DNA of 64,000 nt from contig JACKNO010000005.1 of assembly GCA_024234815.1 (NCBI GenBank), forward strand, positions 1-64,000, read 5' to 3'. A model generated the notes under the pieces. That model did not search any database, had not been told where the DNA came from, and saw only the letters and a list, made by a program, of their open reading frames with translations. Source of the stretch: Pseudomonadales bacterium. Its GTDB lineage: Bacteria > Pseudomonadota > Gammaproteobacteria > Pseudomonadales > Halieaceae. Shown here one piece after another: positions 25,505 to 34,296 of this stretch. A program made the translations under genes and the position numbers. Within the stretch, counting starts at the first letter, position 1; each line of letters begins with the position of its first letter.

Positions 25505-26404
25505 CTAGGGCGCCTTCTGTTTCCTGGAAGAACCCTTCTTGGCCACGCCACGCCCGTGGCGTTTGCCAAACTGGCGCTCCATTACCTCGCGCTCCTTGGG
25601 TGTCGCGCGCCGTACTTCCTTCATGGGCAGGTTGGCCATGCGGTACAGACTCTTGATTTCGGCGGGCGCCATTTCGGCCCACTGCCCCTGCTTGACACGC
25701 GAGGGGATGAATACCTCGCCGTAACGTACCCGTTTGAGACGGGAAACCGTCAGGCCCTGGCTCTCCCACAGGCGCCGCACTTCGCGATTGCGGCCTTCCA
25801 TTAGCACCACGTAGAACCAGTGATTGATGCCTTCGCCGCCGGCATCCGTAATATCGGTGAAGCGGGCGATGCCGTCTTCGAGCATCACGCCTTCGACCAT
25901 GCGGTGCAACATCTCCATCTCCACCTTGCCCATCACCCGCACCATGTACTCGCGCTCGATATTCGAGGACGGATGCATGAGGGCGTTTGCCAGTTCACCG
26001 TCGGTGGTAAACAGCAACAGGCCGGAGGTGTTGAAGTCCAGGCGGCCGATGGAAATCCAGCGGCCCGACTTGAGTTTTGGCAGGCGCTCGAAAACGGTGC
26101 GACGACCTTCCGGGTCCTTGCGTGAACACACTTCACCGGTAGGCTTGTGGTAGAGAATACAGCGGGTTTCTTCGGCCGGTGTCGGGTCTATTACACGCCC
26201 GTCAACGGTGATCCGCGAGCGCTCATCCACCCGGTCTCCCAAGGCGGCGGCTTTGCCGTTGACCGAGATGCGCCCCTCCTCTATCCAGCGCTCCATTTCC
26301 CGGCGCGAGCCAAGGCCTGCACGGGCCAGCACTTTCTGCAGTTTCTCACCGGGCTGGGTGGTCGGCGCCGCGGGCGCCACTTCGGGTATGGGTTTTTTAG
26401 ACAC
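25505..26404 (-). CDS. rluB: 23S rRNA pseudouridine synthase RluB
   Basis: A 299-residue pseudouridine synthase of the RsuA/RluB family. An N-terminal S4 RNA-binding domain (EKLQKVLARAGLGSRREMERWIEEG, about 19-75) precedes the catalytic domain with GRLDFNTSGLLLFTTDGELAN, in which the aspartate is the nucleophile. RluB modifies U2605 in the 23S peptidyl-transferase region. The C-terminal tail is basic and low in complexity (KRHGRGVAKKGSSRKQ), typical for RluB. The start is GTG at 26404, nine bases after the scpB stop, so it is probably expressed with scpA and scpB, as in Pseudomonas. Confidence 0.95.
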   Translation of the reverse strand: MSKKPIPEVAPAAPTTQPGEKLQKVLARAGLGSRREMERWIEEGRISVNGKAAALGDRVDERSRITVDGRVIDPTPAEETRCILYHKPTGEVCSRKDPEGRRTVFERLPKLKSGRWISIGRLDFNTSGLLLFTTDGELANALMHPSSNIEREYMVRVMGKVEMEMLHRMVEGVMLEDGIARFTDITDAGGEGINHWFYVVLMEGRNREVRRLWESQGLTVSRLKRVRYGEVFIPSRVKQGQWAEMAPAEIKSLYRMANLPMKEVRRATPKEREVMERQFGKRHGRGVAKKGSSRKQKAP

Positions 26405-26413
26405 GGGCGGGGA

Positions 26414-27253
26414 TCAGCTGCGGCTGTCCGGGCCGGCCGCAGCCGAATCCGGCTCGGCCAGGTCGCCGCCACCCGCCGCGGGTTCACGCTCCGCCTCAGA
26501 AGCGGGATCATTTTCCACGAGGTCAGCCGCTGTTACCGCCAGATCCATGGCTGTTGCCTCCCTGGGTTCGGCGGCCGCGTCCCCGGTCGCAGGTTCTTCT
26601 TCCCCCGCGTCCCCAGCAGCGGCGGGCGTCACATGTTCCGTGCCCCCTACCACACTCAGGCTGGTTGCTTCCGGGGTATCGCCGGTGACTTCCGGGTCGC
26701 TGAAGCCCAACTCGGCATTCAATGTTTCCAGGTCGCGAATATCCGCCAGTGCAGGCAGCTGGTCCAGGGTTTTCAGGTTGAAGTAATCCAGGAACTGGCG
26801 GGTGGTGGCGTACATCGCGGGCCGGCCGGGTACGTCCCTGTGTCCCACCACGCGAATCCACTCGCGCTCGTGCAGGGTCTTGATAATATTCGAGCTGACC
26901 GCCACGCCGCGAATTTCCTCGATCTCACCGCGGGTGATGGGCTGGCGATAGGCGATAAGCGCCAGCGTCTCCAGCAGCGCGCGGGAGTATCTCTGGGGGC
27001 GCTCATGCCAGAGGCGGGCCACCCAGGGGCTGAGGCTCTGGCGCACCTGGAAGCGATAGCCGCTGGCCACTTCCTGAAGCTCAAAACCACGCCCTTCGCA
27101 GCGCGCCGCCACCTCCTCCAGCGCTGCACGCAATGCCGCGTTGTCCGGGCGCTCGTTTTCCTCGAATAAGTCGGCGAGTTGCGCAACGGTCAGGGGCTTG
27201 CCCGCTGCCAGCAATGCGCCCTCGACAATCTGTACCAAACCAATTTCTGACAT
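26414..27253 (-). CDS. scpB: Segregation and condensation protein ScpB
   Basis: A 279-residue ScpB, the winged-helix kleisin-interacting partner that binds ScpA in the SMC condensin complex. The two winged-helix domains cover about residues 5-185 (IVEGALLAAGKPLTVAQLADLF; LLETLALIAYRQPITRGEIEEIRG; YATTRQFLDYFNLKTLDQLP). The remaining ~90 residues form an acidic, alanine/glutamate-rich low-complexity tail, a variable feature of proteobacterial ScpB. The start ATG 27253 lies one base beyond the scpA stop, so the upstream in-frame extension inside scpA is rejected. No smc gene is in the window. Confidence 0.96.
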   Translation of the reverse strand: MSEIGLVQIVEGALLAAGKPLTVAQLADLFEENERPDNAALRAALEEVAARCEGRGFELQEVASGYRFQVRQSLSPWVARLWHERPQRYSRALLETLALIAYRQPITRGEIEEIRGVAVSSNIIKTLHEREWIRVVGHRDVPGRPAMYATTRQFLDYFNLKTLDQLPALADIRDLETLNAELGFSDPEVTGDTPEATSLSVVGGTEHVTPAAAGDAGEEEPATGDAAAEPREATAMDLAVTAADLVENDPASEAEREPAAGGGDLAEPDSAAAGPDSRS

Positions 27254-27254
27254 G

Positions 27255-28154
27255 CTACTCCGCTCTTGCCTTGACGTGGATGGGCCCGAAACTCTCGGTC
27301 TGCACGATTTCCACAAGCGCTTCCTTTATGAGTTCCATGATGGCCAGGAAGGTAACGACCACCCCGAGGCGACCCTCGCGGGCGGAAAACAACGCCACGA
27401 AGGGCACGAACTGCTGACCTGCCAGTTGCTCCAGCACCTGCGACATGCGCTCCCGGGTGGACAACGCCTCGCGCTGGATGTGATGGCTCTCGAACATGTC
27501 CGCCCGCCGCAGTACTTCACCCAGGGCCACCAGCAGTTCGCGCATGTCCACCTCCGGGTCGACCCGGGCGCGGTTGAGGTCCGGGGGATTGGCGCTGCCC
27601 AACCACGTGTCCCGCTCCATGCGGGGAATTTCCTCGATCTCCTCGGCGGCCTTCTTGAAGCGCTCGTACTCCTGCAGGCGGCGGATCAACTGGGCCCGTG
27701 GATCCTCCTCATCTTCATCCAGTTCGGTGGAGCGCGGCAGCAGCATCCGCGACTTGATCTCCGCCAGCATCGCCGCCATCAGCAGGTACTCGGCGGCCAG
27801 CTCAAACTGCATGGCATCCATCAGTTCCACGTAGTGCATGTACTGCTCGGTGATTGCGGAGACATCAATTTCCAGAATATCCAGGTTCTGGCGCTTGATC
27901 AGGTACAGCAACAGGTCCAGCGGGCCCTCGAATGCCTCGAGAAACACCTCCAGTGCCTGGGGCGGGATATACAGATCTTTCGGCAGCTCGGTGACCGCCT
28001 TGCCCATGACTACCGCAAAGGGCATCTCTCCCTGCTGTGGCCGCAGCCCGGCGAGGGTGGCCAGTTCCGCCGGAACGGCCTGCGCCGGTTCCCGGTTTGG
28101 CTCGTCAGCCGCCGGGTGGACCTGGGATTCGGATGTGGGATCGTTGGCTGACAA
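27255..28154 (-). CDS. scpA: Segregation and condensation protein ScpA (kleisin)
   Basis: A 299-residue ScpA with the conserved kleisin N-terminal segment DLYIPPQALEVFLEAFEGPLDLLLYLIKRQNLDIL (given here only as a region, about residues 60-95) and a helical stretch FELAAEYLLMAAMLAEIKS. A C-terminal winged helix ends in LAIMELIKEALVEIVQTE. ScpA bridges SMC heads in chromosome condensation. The TTG at 28154 with AGGTAG upstream is taken as start; an internal ATG at 28025 is the alternative and would remove a proline/glutamate-rich leader that varies between species. It precedes scpB with a one-base gap. Confidence 0.94.
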   Translation of the reverse strand: MSANDPTSESQVHPAADEPNREPAQAVPAELATLAGLRPQQGEMPFAVVMGKAVTELPKDLYIPPQALEVFLEAFEGPLDLLLYLIKRQNLDILEIDVSAITEQYMHYVELMDAMQFELAAEYLLMAAMLAEIKSRMLLPRSTELDEDEEDPRAQLIRRLQEYERFKKAAEEIEEIPRMERDTWLGSANPPDLNRARVDPEVDMRELLVALGEVLRRADMFESHHIQREALSTRERMSQVLEQLAGQQFVPFVALFSAREGRLGVVVTFLAIMELIKEALVEIVQTESFGPIHVKARAE

Positions 28155-28222
28155 AGGGCTACCTGTTGTTATCGGAGACCGGGCGATGCAGTGGCCGGTG
28201 CATTGGGCGAAGTATACCCTTT

Positions 28223-28846
28223 TTAGTCCTCAAAGGGCGTGATATCTCCCTTGCCGACGCGCAGAACCATGGGCGTGTCGTCCGCCAGGTCCACCACCGT
28301 GGTGGGTTCCATGCCGCAATACCCGCCGTCGATCACCAGGTCGACCTCGTGTTGCAGGGTATCCCGGATATCGTAGGGATCAGTCATCGGGTACTCTTCG
28401 CCGGGCATGATGAGGGTAACGCTCATCAGCGGTTCGCCGAGATCGGCCAGCAGCGCCGACGCGATCCTGTTGTCCGGCACTCTCAGGCCGACGGTTTTGC
28501 GCTTGGGGTGCATCAGCCGGCGGGGTACCTCTGTGGTCGCCTTCAGGATAAAGGTATAGGGCCCGGGGGTGCAGTGGCGCAACAGCCTGTAAGCGGCGTT
28601 ATCGACCTTGGCGTAGGTGGCGATTTCGGACAGGTCACTGCACACCAGCGTGAAGTTGTGGCGGTCATCGAGTTTGCGAATGCGCCGTATCCTGTCCACC
28701 GCATTCTTGTTGCCTATCTGGCAGCCCAGTGCGTAGGCGGAGTCGGTGGGATAGACCACCACGCCGCCGCCGCGAATTATGTCCGCCGCGTTGCGGATCA
28801 GTCTGGCCTGGGGGTTGTCGGGATGAATCTGGTAAAACTGGCTCAC
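28223..28846 (-). CDS. yciO: YciO-family threonylcarbamoyl-AMP synthase-like protein
   Basis: A 207-residue Sua5/YrdC/YciO-fold protein. The nucleotide-binding features are present: VVVYPTDSAYALGCQIGN near 30-46, KLDDRHNFTLVCSDL, and the PGPYTFILKAT and KRKTVGLRVPDN segments. The fold catalyses threonylcarbamoyl-AMP synthesis for tRNA t6A in TsaC, but the YciO branch is less understood. I choose the GTG at 28846 because it matches E. coli YciO (SQFxxIHPDNPQ) and has GGAGG upstream; it overlaps the PHP gene stop by four bases, pointing to coupled translation. The pair yciO-yciV is conserved in Enterobacteria and Pseudomonas. Confidence 0.94.
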   Translation of the reverse strand: MSQFYQIHPDNPQARLIRNAADIIRGGGVVVYPTDSAYALGCQIGNKNAVDRIRRIRKLDDRHNFTLVCSDLSEIATYAKVDNAAYRLLRHCTPGPYTFILKATTEVPRRLMHPKRKTVGLRVPDNRIASALLADLGEPLMSVTLIMPGEEYPMTDPYDIRDTLQHEVDLVIDGGYCGMEPTTVVDLADDTPMVLRVGKGDITPFED

Positions 28847-29760
28847 AGGGGCCGCCCTCCAATCGCGCAAGACGGCGTCGGCAGCCACCGCTCCCAGACG
28901 CCCCGCAGACCATCGAGGGCGGGTATTTCCACTCCGGGCAGCGGGTTGTAGGGCCCTTCGCGGTGGAAGTCCGAGCCCACGGATACCTCCAGCGCGAACT
29001 CACTGGCAAGGCGTCGCAACTGGCCCGTCTGGTCCGCGCTCTGGTAGCCGCTCATTATCTCTATGGCCTGACCGCCGGCGGCCATGAAGTCCAGCACCAG
29101 CCGCCGCAGTTTCATCCGGGTGAATTTGTATTTCAGCGGATGGGCGATGACTGCCACGCCGCCGGCGGCGACTATCCACTCGACCACCTGGGCCAGCTCC
29201 GGCCAGAAGGCCTTCACGTCCCCGGTTTTGCCCTGGCCCAGGTACCTGTCAAAGGCCTGGTTGTGATCGCTCACGTGGCCATTGGCCACCATCCAGGCGG
29301 AGAAATGGGGCCGGCCCAGCTGGCTGGCGCCCGCCTCGGCCAGCGCCCCGTCCAGGGCACCGTTGAAACCCAGGGCTTCCAGGCGCTCCGCTATTTTCCT
29401 GCCGCGTTCCGTTCGTGCCAAGTTGAGCCATTCCAGGGCCTCGCGCATGGCACTGTGTCCGCAGTCCATGCCCAGCCCCAGTATGTGGATAGTGGTGCCG
29501 GACCAGCGGCAGGAGAACTCCACCCCCGGAATCAGGCGCGGACCCGCTGGGTTTTGCGTATACTCCCGCCCCGGCCCGGTCGACATTTCCACGTAGCCGG
29601 CCACGGTATCGTGGTCCGTGATCGCCAGCATCGCCAATTCCCGCGCACGCGCCAGCTCCACGAGCTCGCGGGGACTGAGATCGCCGTCCGAAGCGGCGGT
29701 ATGGGTGTGGAAGTCAATCAGCACAGTCTTTACACTTGGTGTCCGGGGCCACGAGGGCAC
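28843..29760 (-). CDS. PHP-domain phosphoesterase (YciV/RnmM type)
   Basis: A ~305-residue PHP protein. The metal-binding motifs are IDFHTHTAASDGDLSP near the N-terminus, ITDHDTVAGY, GVEFSCRW, GRPHFSAWMV, VIAHPLKYK and VGSDFHREG, all histidine/aspartate ligands of the PHP trinuclear site. E. coli YciV (RnmM) is a 5'-3' exonuclease acting on rRNA 5' ends and on nucleoside 3',5'-bisphosphates. The start is uncertain: GTG at 29760 gives a short extra leader, GTG at 29724 gives a protein beginning three residues before DFHTHT; neither has a strong ribosome-binding site. It is divergent from yciB and coupled to yciO. Confidence 0.92.
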   Translation of the reverse strand: MPSWPRTPSVKTVLIDFHTHTAASDGDLSPRELVELARARELAMLAITDHDTVAGYVEMSTGPGREYTQNPAGPRLIPGVEFSCRWSGTTIHILGLGMDCGHSAMREALEWLNLARTERGRKIAERLEALGFNGALDGALAEAGASQLGRPHFSAWMVANGHVSDHNQAFDRYLGQGKTGDVKAFWPELAQVVEWIVAAGGVAVIAHPLKYKFTRMKLRRLVLDFMAAGGQAIEIMSGYQSADQTGQLRRLASEFALEVSVGSDFHREGPYNPLPGVEIPALDGLRGVWERWLPTPSCAIGGRPL

Positions 29761-29813
29761 CGCACAGTTCGGAGAACAGCGTATATGGTAACAGCCACGG
29801 CACAGGGGAATCC

Positions 29814-30401
29814 ATGAAGCAATTGGCCGAATTCCTGCCCATCGCCCTGTTTTTCATCGTTTACCAGCTCAAGGGCACTTCCATCGAGCTGGCGGGCTGG
29901 GAGCACACTTTCGATGGCATCTACTCGGCGACCGCCGTTCTGATGATTGCGACGGTGGCGCAGGTCGTGCTCACCTACGCGTTTACCCGCACCCTGGAGA
30001 AACGGCTGCTCTGGCTGATGCTGGCCGTGCTGGTATTCGGCGGCGCCACCCTGGTATTCCACAACCAGATGTTCATTCAGTGGAAACCCACCATCTTCAA
30101 CTGGGTGCTGGCAGTGGTTTTTGGCGGCTCGCAGTTCGTCGGCGACAAGAACCTGATGGAGCGGACCCTGGGCAGCCAGATACACCTGCCCAAGCCGGTG
30201 TGGAGCAGGCTAAACCTGCTGTGGGTCTGCAATTTCGCCATAGTTGGCGGCCTCAACCTGGTCGTGGCCTACGGCTACAGCGAGGAAACCTGGGTAAGCT
30301 ACAAGCTGTATTCCGCCATCGGCTTCACTCTTTTACTCACCATCCTGACCGCCCTGCTGATCAGCCCCTACCTCAAGGAAGAGCAGCCGGCGGAGAAGTA
30401 G
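29814..30401 (+). CDS. yciB: Inner-membrane septation/intracellular septation protein A (YciB)
   Basis: A 195-residue membrane protein with five to six spans, starting MKQLAEFLPIALFFIVYQLKG, an N-terminus diagnostic of YciB/IspA family members, and containing FNWVLAVVFGGSQFVGDKNLMER. YciB links envelope integrity with cell elongation and division in E. coli, together with DcrB, but its biochemical role is unclear. I take ATG 29814 with AGGGGAA upstream rather than an earlier frame start in the region upstream. It diverges from the yciV-yciO-scpAB-rluB genes and converges on the SDR gene at 30430. Confidence 0.95.
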   Translation: MKQLAEFLPIALFFIVYQLKGTSIELAGWEHTFDGIYSATAVLMIATVAQVVLTYAFTRTLEKRLLWLMLAVLVFGGATLVFHNQMFIQWKPTIFNWVLAVVFGGSQFVGDKNLMERTLGSQIHLPKPVWSRLNLLWVCNFAIVGGLNLVVAYGYSEETWVSYKLYSAIGFTLLLTILTALLISPYLKEEQPAEK

Positions 30402-30429
30402 CGGCAAAGACTGCTCGCACGGCCTTTCC

Positions 30430-31191
30430 CTACAGAAACCAGGAGCCGCCATCCACCATGTGGGTCTGGCCGGTAACAAAAGCACTGTTGTCCGAGGCCA
30501 GGTAGATAATGGTTCCGGTGAGGTCCTGCGTCTCAAGGTTGCGCTGGATAAGCTGCCCCGCGGCGATCACCTTCTTGGCCTTTTCCAGCTTCTCACCGAA
30601 AAAATCTTCCGTACCCTCGGTCATAACCGCCGAGGGCGCCACCGCGTTGACCCTGATCCGGTCCTGGCCCAGTTCCCGGGCCATACCCCGGGTCATACCG
30701 ATGACCGCTGCCTTCGACGCCACGTAATCCAGGCCGTAGGGCAGGCCGTAAACAGCCGCCAGGGACGAAATATTGATAATCGATCCGCCGCCTGCCTCGC
30801 GCATAGGCTGCACCACCGCCTTGCAGCACTGCCACAGGCCCTTGACGTTGATGGTCATCACCGCGTCCCACTGGGCTTCATCGAGATTCTCGAAACGGGC
30901 GCCCTTCAGGCCGGCGTACAGTGCGGCGTTGTTCACCAGTACATCGATGCGGCCAAAGCTCTGTATCGCCTGCTCCGCCATCGCGGTGCAACTGGCCATG
31001 CTGGCTATATCCGTGACCGCCCCCACCGCGCGTCCGCCAGCGCCGGTGATGGCGGCGACGGTTTCGTCACAGGAGTTGATATCACAGGCGAAAATGGCCG
31101 CCCCTTCCGCTGCCATGGCCTCGGCGTAGGCGCGACCCAGACCTCTGGCCGCACCGGTTACTATGGCTACCTTTCCTTCCAGCTGTGACAT
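30430..31191 (-). CDS. SDR-family oxidoreductase (3-oxoacyl-ACP reductase-like)
   Basis: A 253-residue classical SDR: the cofactor loop VTGAARGLGRAYAEAMA near residue 11, NNAALYAG, the serine in INISSLAAVYG, and Y-V-A-S-K near 155. ACDIN after the second strand (acidic residue) suggests NAD rather than NADP use. The ATG 31191 is preferred because GAGG lies eight bases ahead; a second ATG 18 bases upstream lacks this. The protein lies two genes downstream of the haloalkane dehalogenase, on the same strand but with a 115-base gap to the MDR gene, so it could oxidise an alcohol from that pathway. That link is inference. Confidence 0.92.
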   Translation of the reverse strand: MSQLEGKVAIVTGAARGLGRAYAEAMAAEGAAIFACDINSCDETVAAITGAGGRAVGAVTDIASMASCTAMAEQAIQSFGRIDVLVNNAALYAGLKGARFENLDEAQWDAVMTINVKGLWQCCKAVVQPMREAGGGSIINISSLAAVYGLPYGLDYVASKAAVIGMTRGMARELGQDRIRVNAVAPSAVMTEGTEDFFGEKLEKAKKVIAAGQLIQRNLETQDLTGTIIYLASDNSAFVTGQTHMVDGGSWFL

Positions 31192-31306
31192 GAGCTGAGC
31201 CTCGATCATTTATCTGCGGGGGCACACTAGCACAGGCTGCAGCGGCAAGGAACGGTGCCGGACGGCTTGCTGGCTTCACCCGGCCGCGGGCGCACTTGCC
31301 GGGGTC

Positions 31307-32332
31307 CTAGGCCGCGGGTGCCTGCAACAACACCTTGCCAAAGTTCCTGCGATCCTGGATGTACTGGTGGGCGGCGGCCGCCTCCTCGAAAGGGAACACC
31401 TTGTCCACCACCGGCGCGAACTCGCCCTCGCCCAGCAGGCGTACAATCTCGACCATGTCGGGCGTCAGGCGGTCGAACTCATCGAACAGGCGGCCCATAT
31501 TGGTGCCAAAGACACCGCGGTTATTGTTCAGTAGTGAAAGCGGATGAAACCAGGGTGTGCTGACAAGCTCCCGCAACAGGGCCAGGATGTTCATACGCTC
31601 GCCCTGCACGCTGCCCGCCATGCCGAACAGGAACAGGCGGCCCAGCGGCGCGAGACAGCGGTAGCTGCGGCGAAAGGAGTTACCTCCCTGGGGGTCGAGC
31701 GCCACGTCGACACCTCTGCCGGCAGTGAGGCGCATCACTTCTGTTTCGAAATTCTGCGTGCGGTAATCAATGCAATGGCTGTATCCCAAGGCTTTGAGGC
31801 GCTCGTGCTTGCCGGCACTGGCCGTGCCTATCGCAGTGGCGCCGCGCCACTTGCATATCTGCAGCGCGGCGATGCCGACGCCACCCCCGGCGGAATGAAC
31901 CAGCACGGTCTCGCCGGGCTGCAAGGCGCCAAGACGTATCAGCATGGTCCAGGCGGTGGCGTAATTCACCGGCACCGCGGCGGCGGCCTCCAGGGAAATC
32001 GACGCGGGCACCTTGTGCACCCAGGCGGCATCGACCACTACGGTATCGCTGTAGCCCCCGAAGCGCGTAAAGGTCAGCACGCGATCACCTTCACTGAAAG
32101 CGCTGACGCCGCTACCGACCTGGTCGACAATGCCGGCGACCTCGTAACCCACCACGCAGGGGACCGGCGGTGCGTCAGGGTACTGGCCCATGCGCGCCTG
32201 GATATCGGCGAAGTTGATGCCCGCAAAGGCAACCTTTATTCGCAACTGGCCGGGGCCCGCCTGAGGGTCCGGGTTCTCCCTCAACTGCAGTGTCCCGGGT
32301 GCGCCTTTAGCTGTGATCCAGACCTGTTTCAT
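31307..32332 (-). CDS. MDR-family quinone/zeta-crystallin-like oxidoreductase
   Basis: A 341-residue medium-chain dehydrogenase/reductase of the quinone oxidoreductase type. The GroES-like part has VAFAGINFADIQARMGQYP (N-terminal ~60 residues), and the cofactor domain has VLVHSAGGGVGIAALQICK near 140-158. The zinc-ligand cysteines of true alcohol dehydrogenases are missing, as in quinone oxidoreductases; the later segment RLFLFGMAGSVQGERMNILALLRE resembles the VAT-1-like branch. NADPH is the usual cofactor. The gene overlaps the dehalogenase stop by four bases (ATGA), so the two enzymes are translated together, suggesting a shared substrate or pathway. Confidence 0.92.
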   Translation of the reverse strand: MKQVWITAKGAPGTLQLRENPDPQAGPGQLRIKVAFAGINFADIQARMGQYPDAPPVPCVVGYEVAGIVDQVGSGVSAFSEGDRVLTFTRFGGYSDTVVVDAAWVHKVPASISLEAAAAVPVNYATAWTMLIRLGALQPGETVLVHSAGGGVGIAALQICKWRGATAIGTASAGKHERLKALGYSHCIDYRTQNFETEVMRLTAGRGVDVALDPQGGNSFRRSYRCLAPLGRLFLFGMAGSVQGERMNILALLRELVSTPWFHPLSLLNNNRGVFGTNMGRLFDEFDRLTPDMVEIVRLLGEGEFAPVVDKVFPFEEAAAAHQYIQDRRNFGKVLLQAPAA

Positions 32333-33234
32333 GATTGCGCTACCGGCTTGCGCCCGCAGGCCTCTATCGCCAAACGGGCGAAGTTGCGCGGATCATCCTC
32401 CTGGATGAAATGGCCGCCGCGCAAAGTGGTATGGGGCTGGTCGGCGGTACCCGGAATCCGCTGCAGGAATTGTTTATCACCGCCGCGGGTTATCGGGTCG
32501 CCGTCGCTGAAACAACATATAAACGGCTTTTGCCAGCGATCGAAAACCTCCCAGGCGCGCTGGTTTGCCGCCACGTCGGGAATCTGCGGCTCAACCGGCA
32601 CCAGTGAGGGATAAGCCCGGGCGCCGGCCTTGTAGCTGCTGTCTGGAAAGGGCGCATTGTAGGCCGCTATTTCCCGGTCGGAGAGCGTGCGCCTGGTGCC
32701 GGTCTGCACAATGCGACCAATCGGGAACCAGGGACTGAACCGCGAAAAAGCGCGCCAGACCTTGAAAGGCGGAGGGGCACCGCTACCGGTGGGCAGACCG
32801 CCGTTGCTCAGCAGAATACGCGCGAAGCGTTCGGGCGACTCCGCCGCCAGGCGCAAGCCGATAAGCGAACCCCAGTCCTGACAGACCAGGGTGATATCGC
32901 GCAGGTCCAGCGACTCTATCCAGTGGCGGATCCAGCCAACCTGGCCCGCGTAGCTGTAGTCCTCCCTCGCCGCGGGCTTGTCGGATTTGCCGAAGCCAAT
33001 GAGATCGGGAGCCAGTGCCCGCAGACCCGCGTCGGCGACCGGGGGAATCATGTGGCGATACAGGTACGACCAGGTGGGTTCGCCGTGCAGCATGAGCACC
33101 GGCGGCGCGTCCGGCGGACCCTCATCGACATAGTGCAGGCGCAACTCGGGCGTCACCTGGTGAAAGCGCGGCTCGAAGGGGAAGTCGGGTAATCCGGCAA
33201 ATCGGGATTCGGGCGTTCGCAGTACTTTCATCAT
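32329..33234 (-). CDS. Haloalkane dehalogenase (HLD-I type alpha/beta hydrolase)
   Basis: A 301-residue alpha/beta hydrolase with the haloalkane dehalogenase signature. The oxyanion element HGEPTWSYLYR lies at residues 50-60, the nucleophile and first halide-binding tryptophan in CQDWGS (D120, W121), a possible second halide-binding tryptophan at W160 or W169 in the cap, the acid in SDGDPIT (D246, perhaps D244), and the general base H275 in GGHFIQED. HLD-I enzymes (DhlA, DppA) use Asp-His-Asp and two tryptophans and hydrolyse haloalkanes to alcohol plus halide. DW after the nucleophile separates it from epoxide hydrolases only partly, so activity needs testing. The ATG at 33234 has GGAG upstream; it is coupled to the MDR gene. 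Confidence 0.9.
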   Translation of the reverse strand: MMKVLRTPESRFAGLPDFPFEPRFHQVTPELRLHYVDEGPPDAPPVLMLHGEPTWSYLYRHMIPPVADAGLRALAPDLIGFGKSDKPAAREDYSYAGQVGWIRHWIESLDLRDITLVCQDWGSLIGLRLAAESPERFARILLSNGGLPTGSGAPPPFKVWRAFSRFSPWFPIGRIVQTGTRRTLSDREIAAYNAPFPDSSYKAGARAYPSLVPVEPQIPDVAANQRAWEVFDRWQKPFICCFSDGDPITRGGDKQFLQRIPGTADQPHTTLRGGHFIQEDDPRNFARLAIEACGRKPVAQS

Positions 33235-33264
33235 CGTTACTCCAGCTTGAAGCGGCTGCCATGT

Positions 33265-34296
33265 TCAACCTTCGATCCGGAGGCTGGCGTTTCTGTACCC
33301 GGTCGGCGCCTGCCCGGTCCAGCGCTTGAAGGCGCGAATAAAATTACTCAGGTCAGAGAACCCCAGCATGAAGGCAATCTCGGTAATCGACAAGCGGCTT
33401 TGCTCGATGTAAGCCAGGGCCAGTTCATGACGCGTCTCATCGAGCAACTGCTGGTAGGAGAAACCCGCACGGGCCAGTTTAACCTGCAGTGTGCCGGCAC
33501 TCATGTGCATGCTCGCCGCTATGTCCGCGCGGCTGAATGAGCAGCCGCTCAGGCCCGCGACGATCTGCGCACGCACCCGGTTGACGATGTCATCGCGGTC
33601 AAGCTTTCCCAGGTAGCGCATCACGATCTGGTCGTTGTACTGAGCCAGTTCCCGACTCGCACCGGACAGCGGTTGGCGCATGGTTGCGAGGTCGAAGTAC
33701 AGTCGCAGGGATTGCCGCTCGAAGTGCGTGGGGCAGCCGAAATAATCCCGGTAGGGAGCGTCCCCACCCTCCGGCATTGGGCGCCTGAACTCAACCCGCA
33801 GCGGCTGCAACTCCTCCTGGAAGGCCATGCGCATAAGCCGCAAGACCAGTGCGCCAAACGTATCCTCGGTTTCAAAACACAGATCGGCGCTACGCGCCTG
33901 CGCCTCCAGCCGGAGTTCAGCTCCATCAACACTGACACTGTATTTGCCGCTTTGGGCGACCAGCGCCCAGTACCGCACCAGGCGGTTGCAGAAATCCTCC
34001 AGCGTCTCACTGGCCAGTAACGCGTAGCCCAGGGCATGCAGCATACCCGGCAGGATATAGCCCGCAACGCGCAAGCCGAAGTAGCCGTCGCCGGTGGCGG
34101 CTACCGCCCGCTCGAAGATCGCGTTTATTTCCGAATCGGTGATGCGCAGCATGGGATCATTGCTGCGCACCCGCGCTACGTGCGCGCCCCGCAGTACTTC
34201 CGCGGAATCTATGCCCGCGGCCTCGAGCGCACGCGTGATCGCCTCGGTATAACCGGCAAGGGTGGTCGGTTCCGCAAAAGTCATAACCTGGCTCAT
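33265..34296 (-). CDS. AraC-family transcriptional regulator
   Basis: A 343-residue AraC-type activator. The N-terminal ~230 residues resemble the arabinose-binding-domain subfamily (OruR/ArgR-like, YFGLRVAGYILPGMLHALGYALLASETLEDFCNR), and the C-terminal ~100 residues hold two helix-turn-helix motifs (FSRADIAASMHMSAGTLQVKL and LSITEIAFMLGFSDLSNFIRAFKRWTG). ATG 34296 has GAGG just upstream and is preferred over the in-frame codon 60 bases earlier. It sits 30 bases upstream of the dehalogenase gene on the same strand and is divergent from acoA across a 380-base region with inverted repeats, so it may control either or both. The acetoin activator AcoR is of a different type and absent here. Confidence 0.92.
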   Translation of the reverse strand: MSQVMTFAEPTTLAGYTEAITRALEAAGIDSAEVLRGAHVARVRSNDPMLRITDSEINAIFERAVAATGDGYFGLRVAGYILPGMLHALGYALLASETLEDFCNRLVRYWALVAQSGKYSVSVDGAELRLEAQARSADLCFETEDTFGALVLRLMRMAFQEELQPLRVEFRRPMPEGGDAPYRDYFGCPTHFERQSLRLYFDLATMRQPLSGASRELAQYNDQIVMRYLGKLDRDDIVNRVRAQIVAGLSGCSFSRADIAASMHMSAGTLQVKLARAGFSYQQLLDETRHELALAYIEQSRLSITEIAFMLGFSDLSNFIRAFKRWTGQAPTGYRNASLRIEG

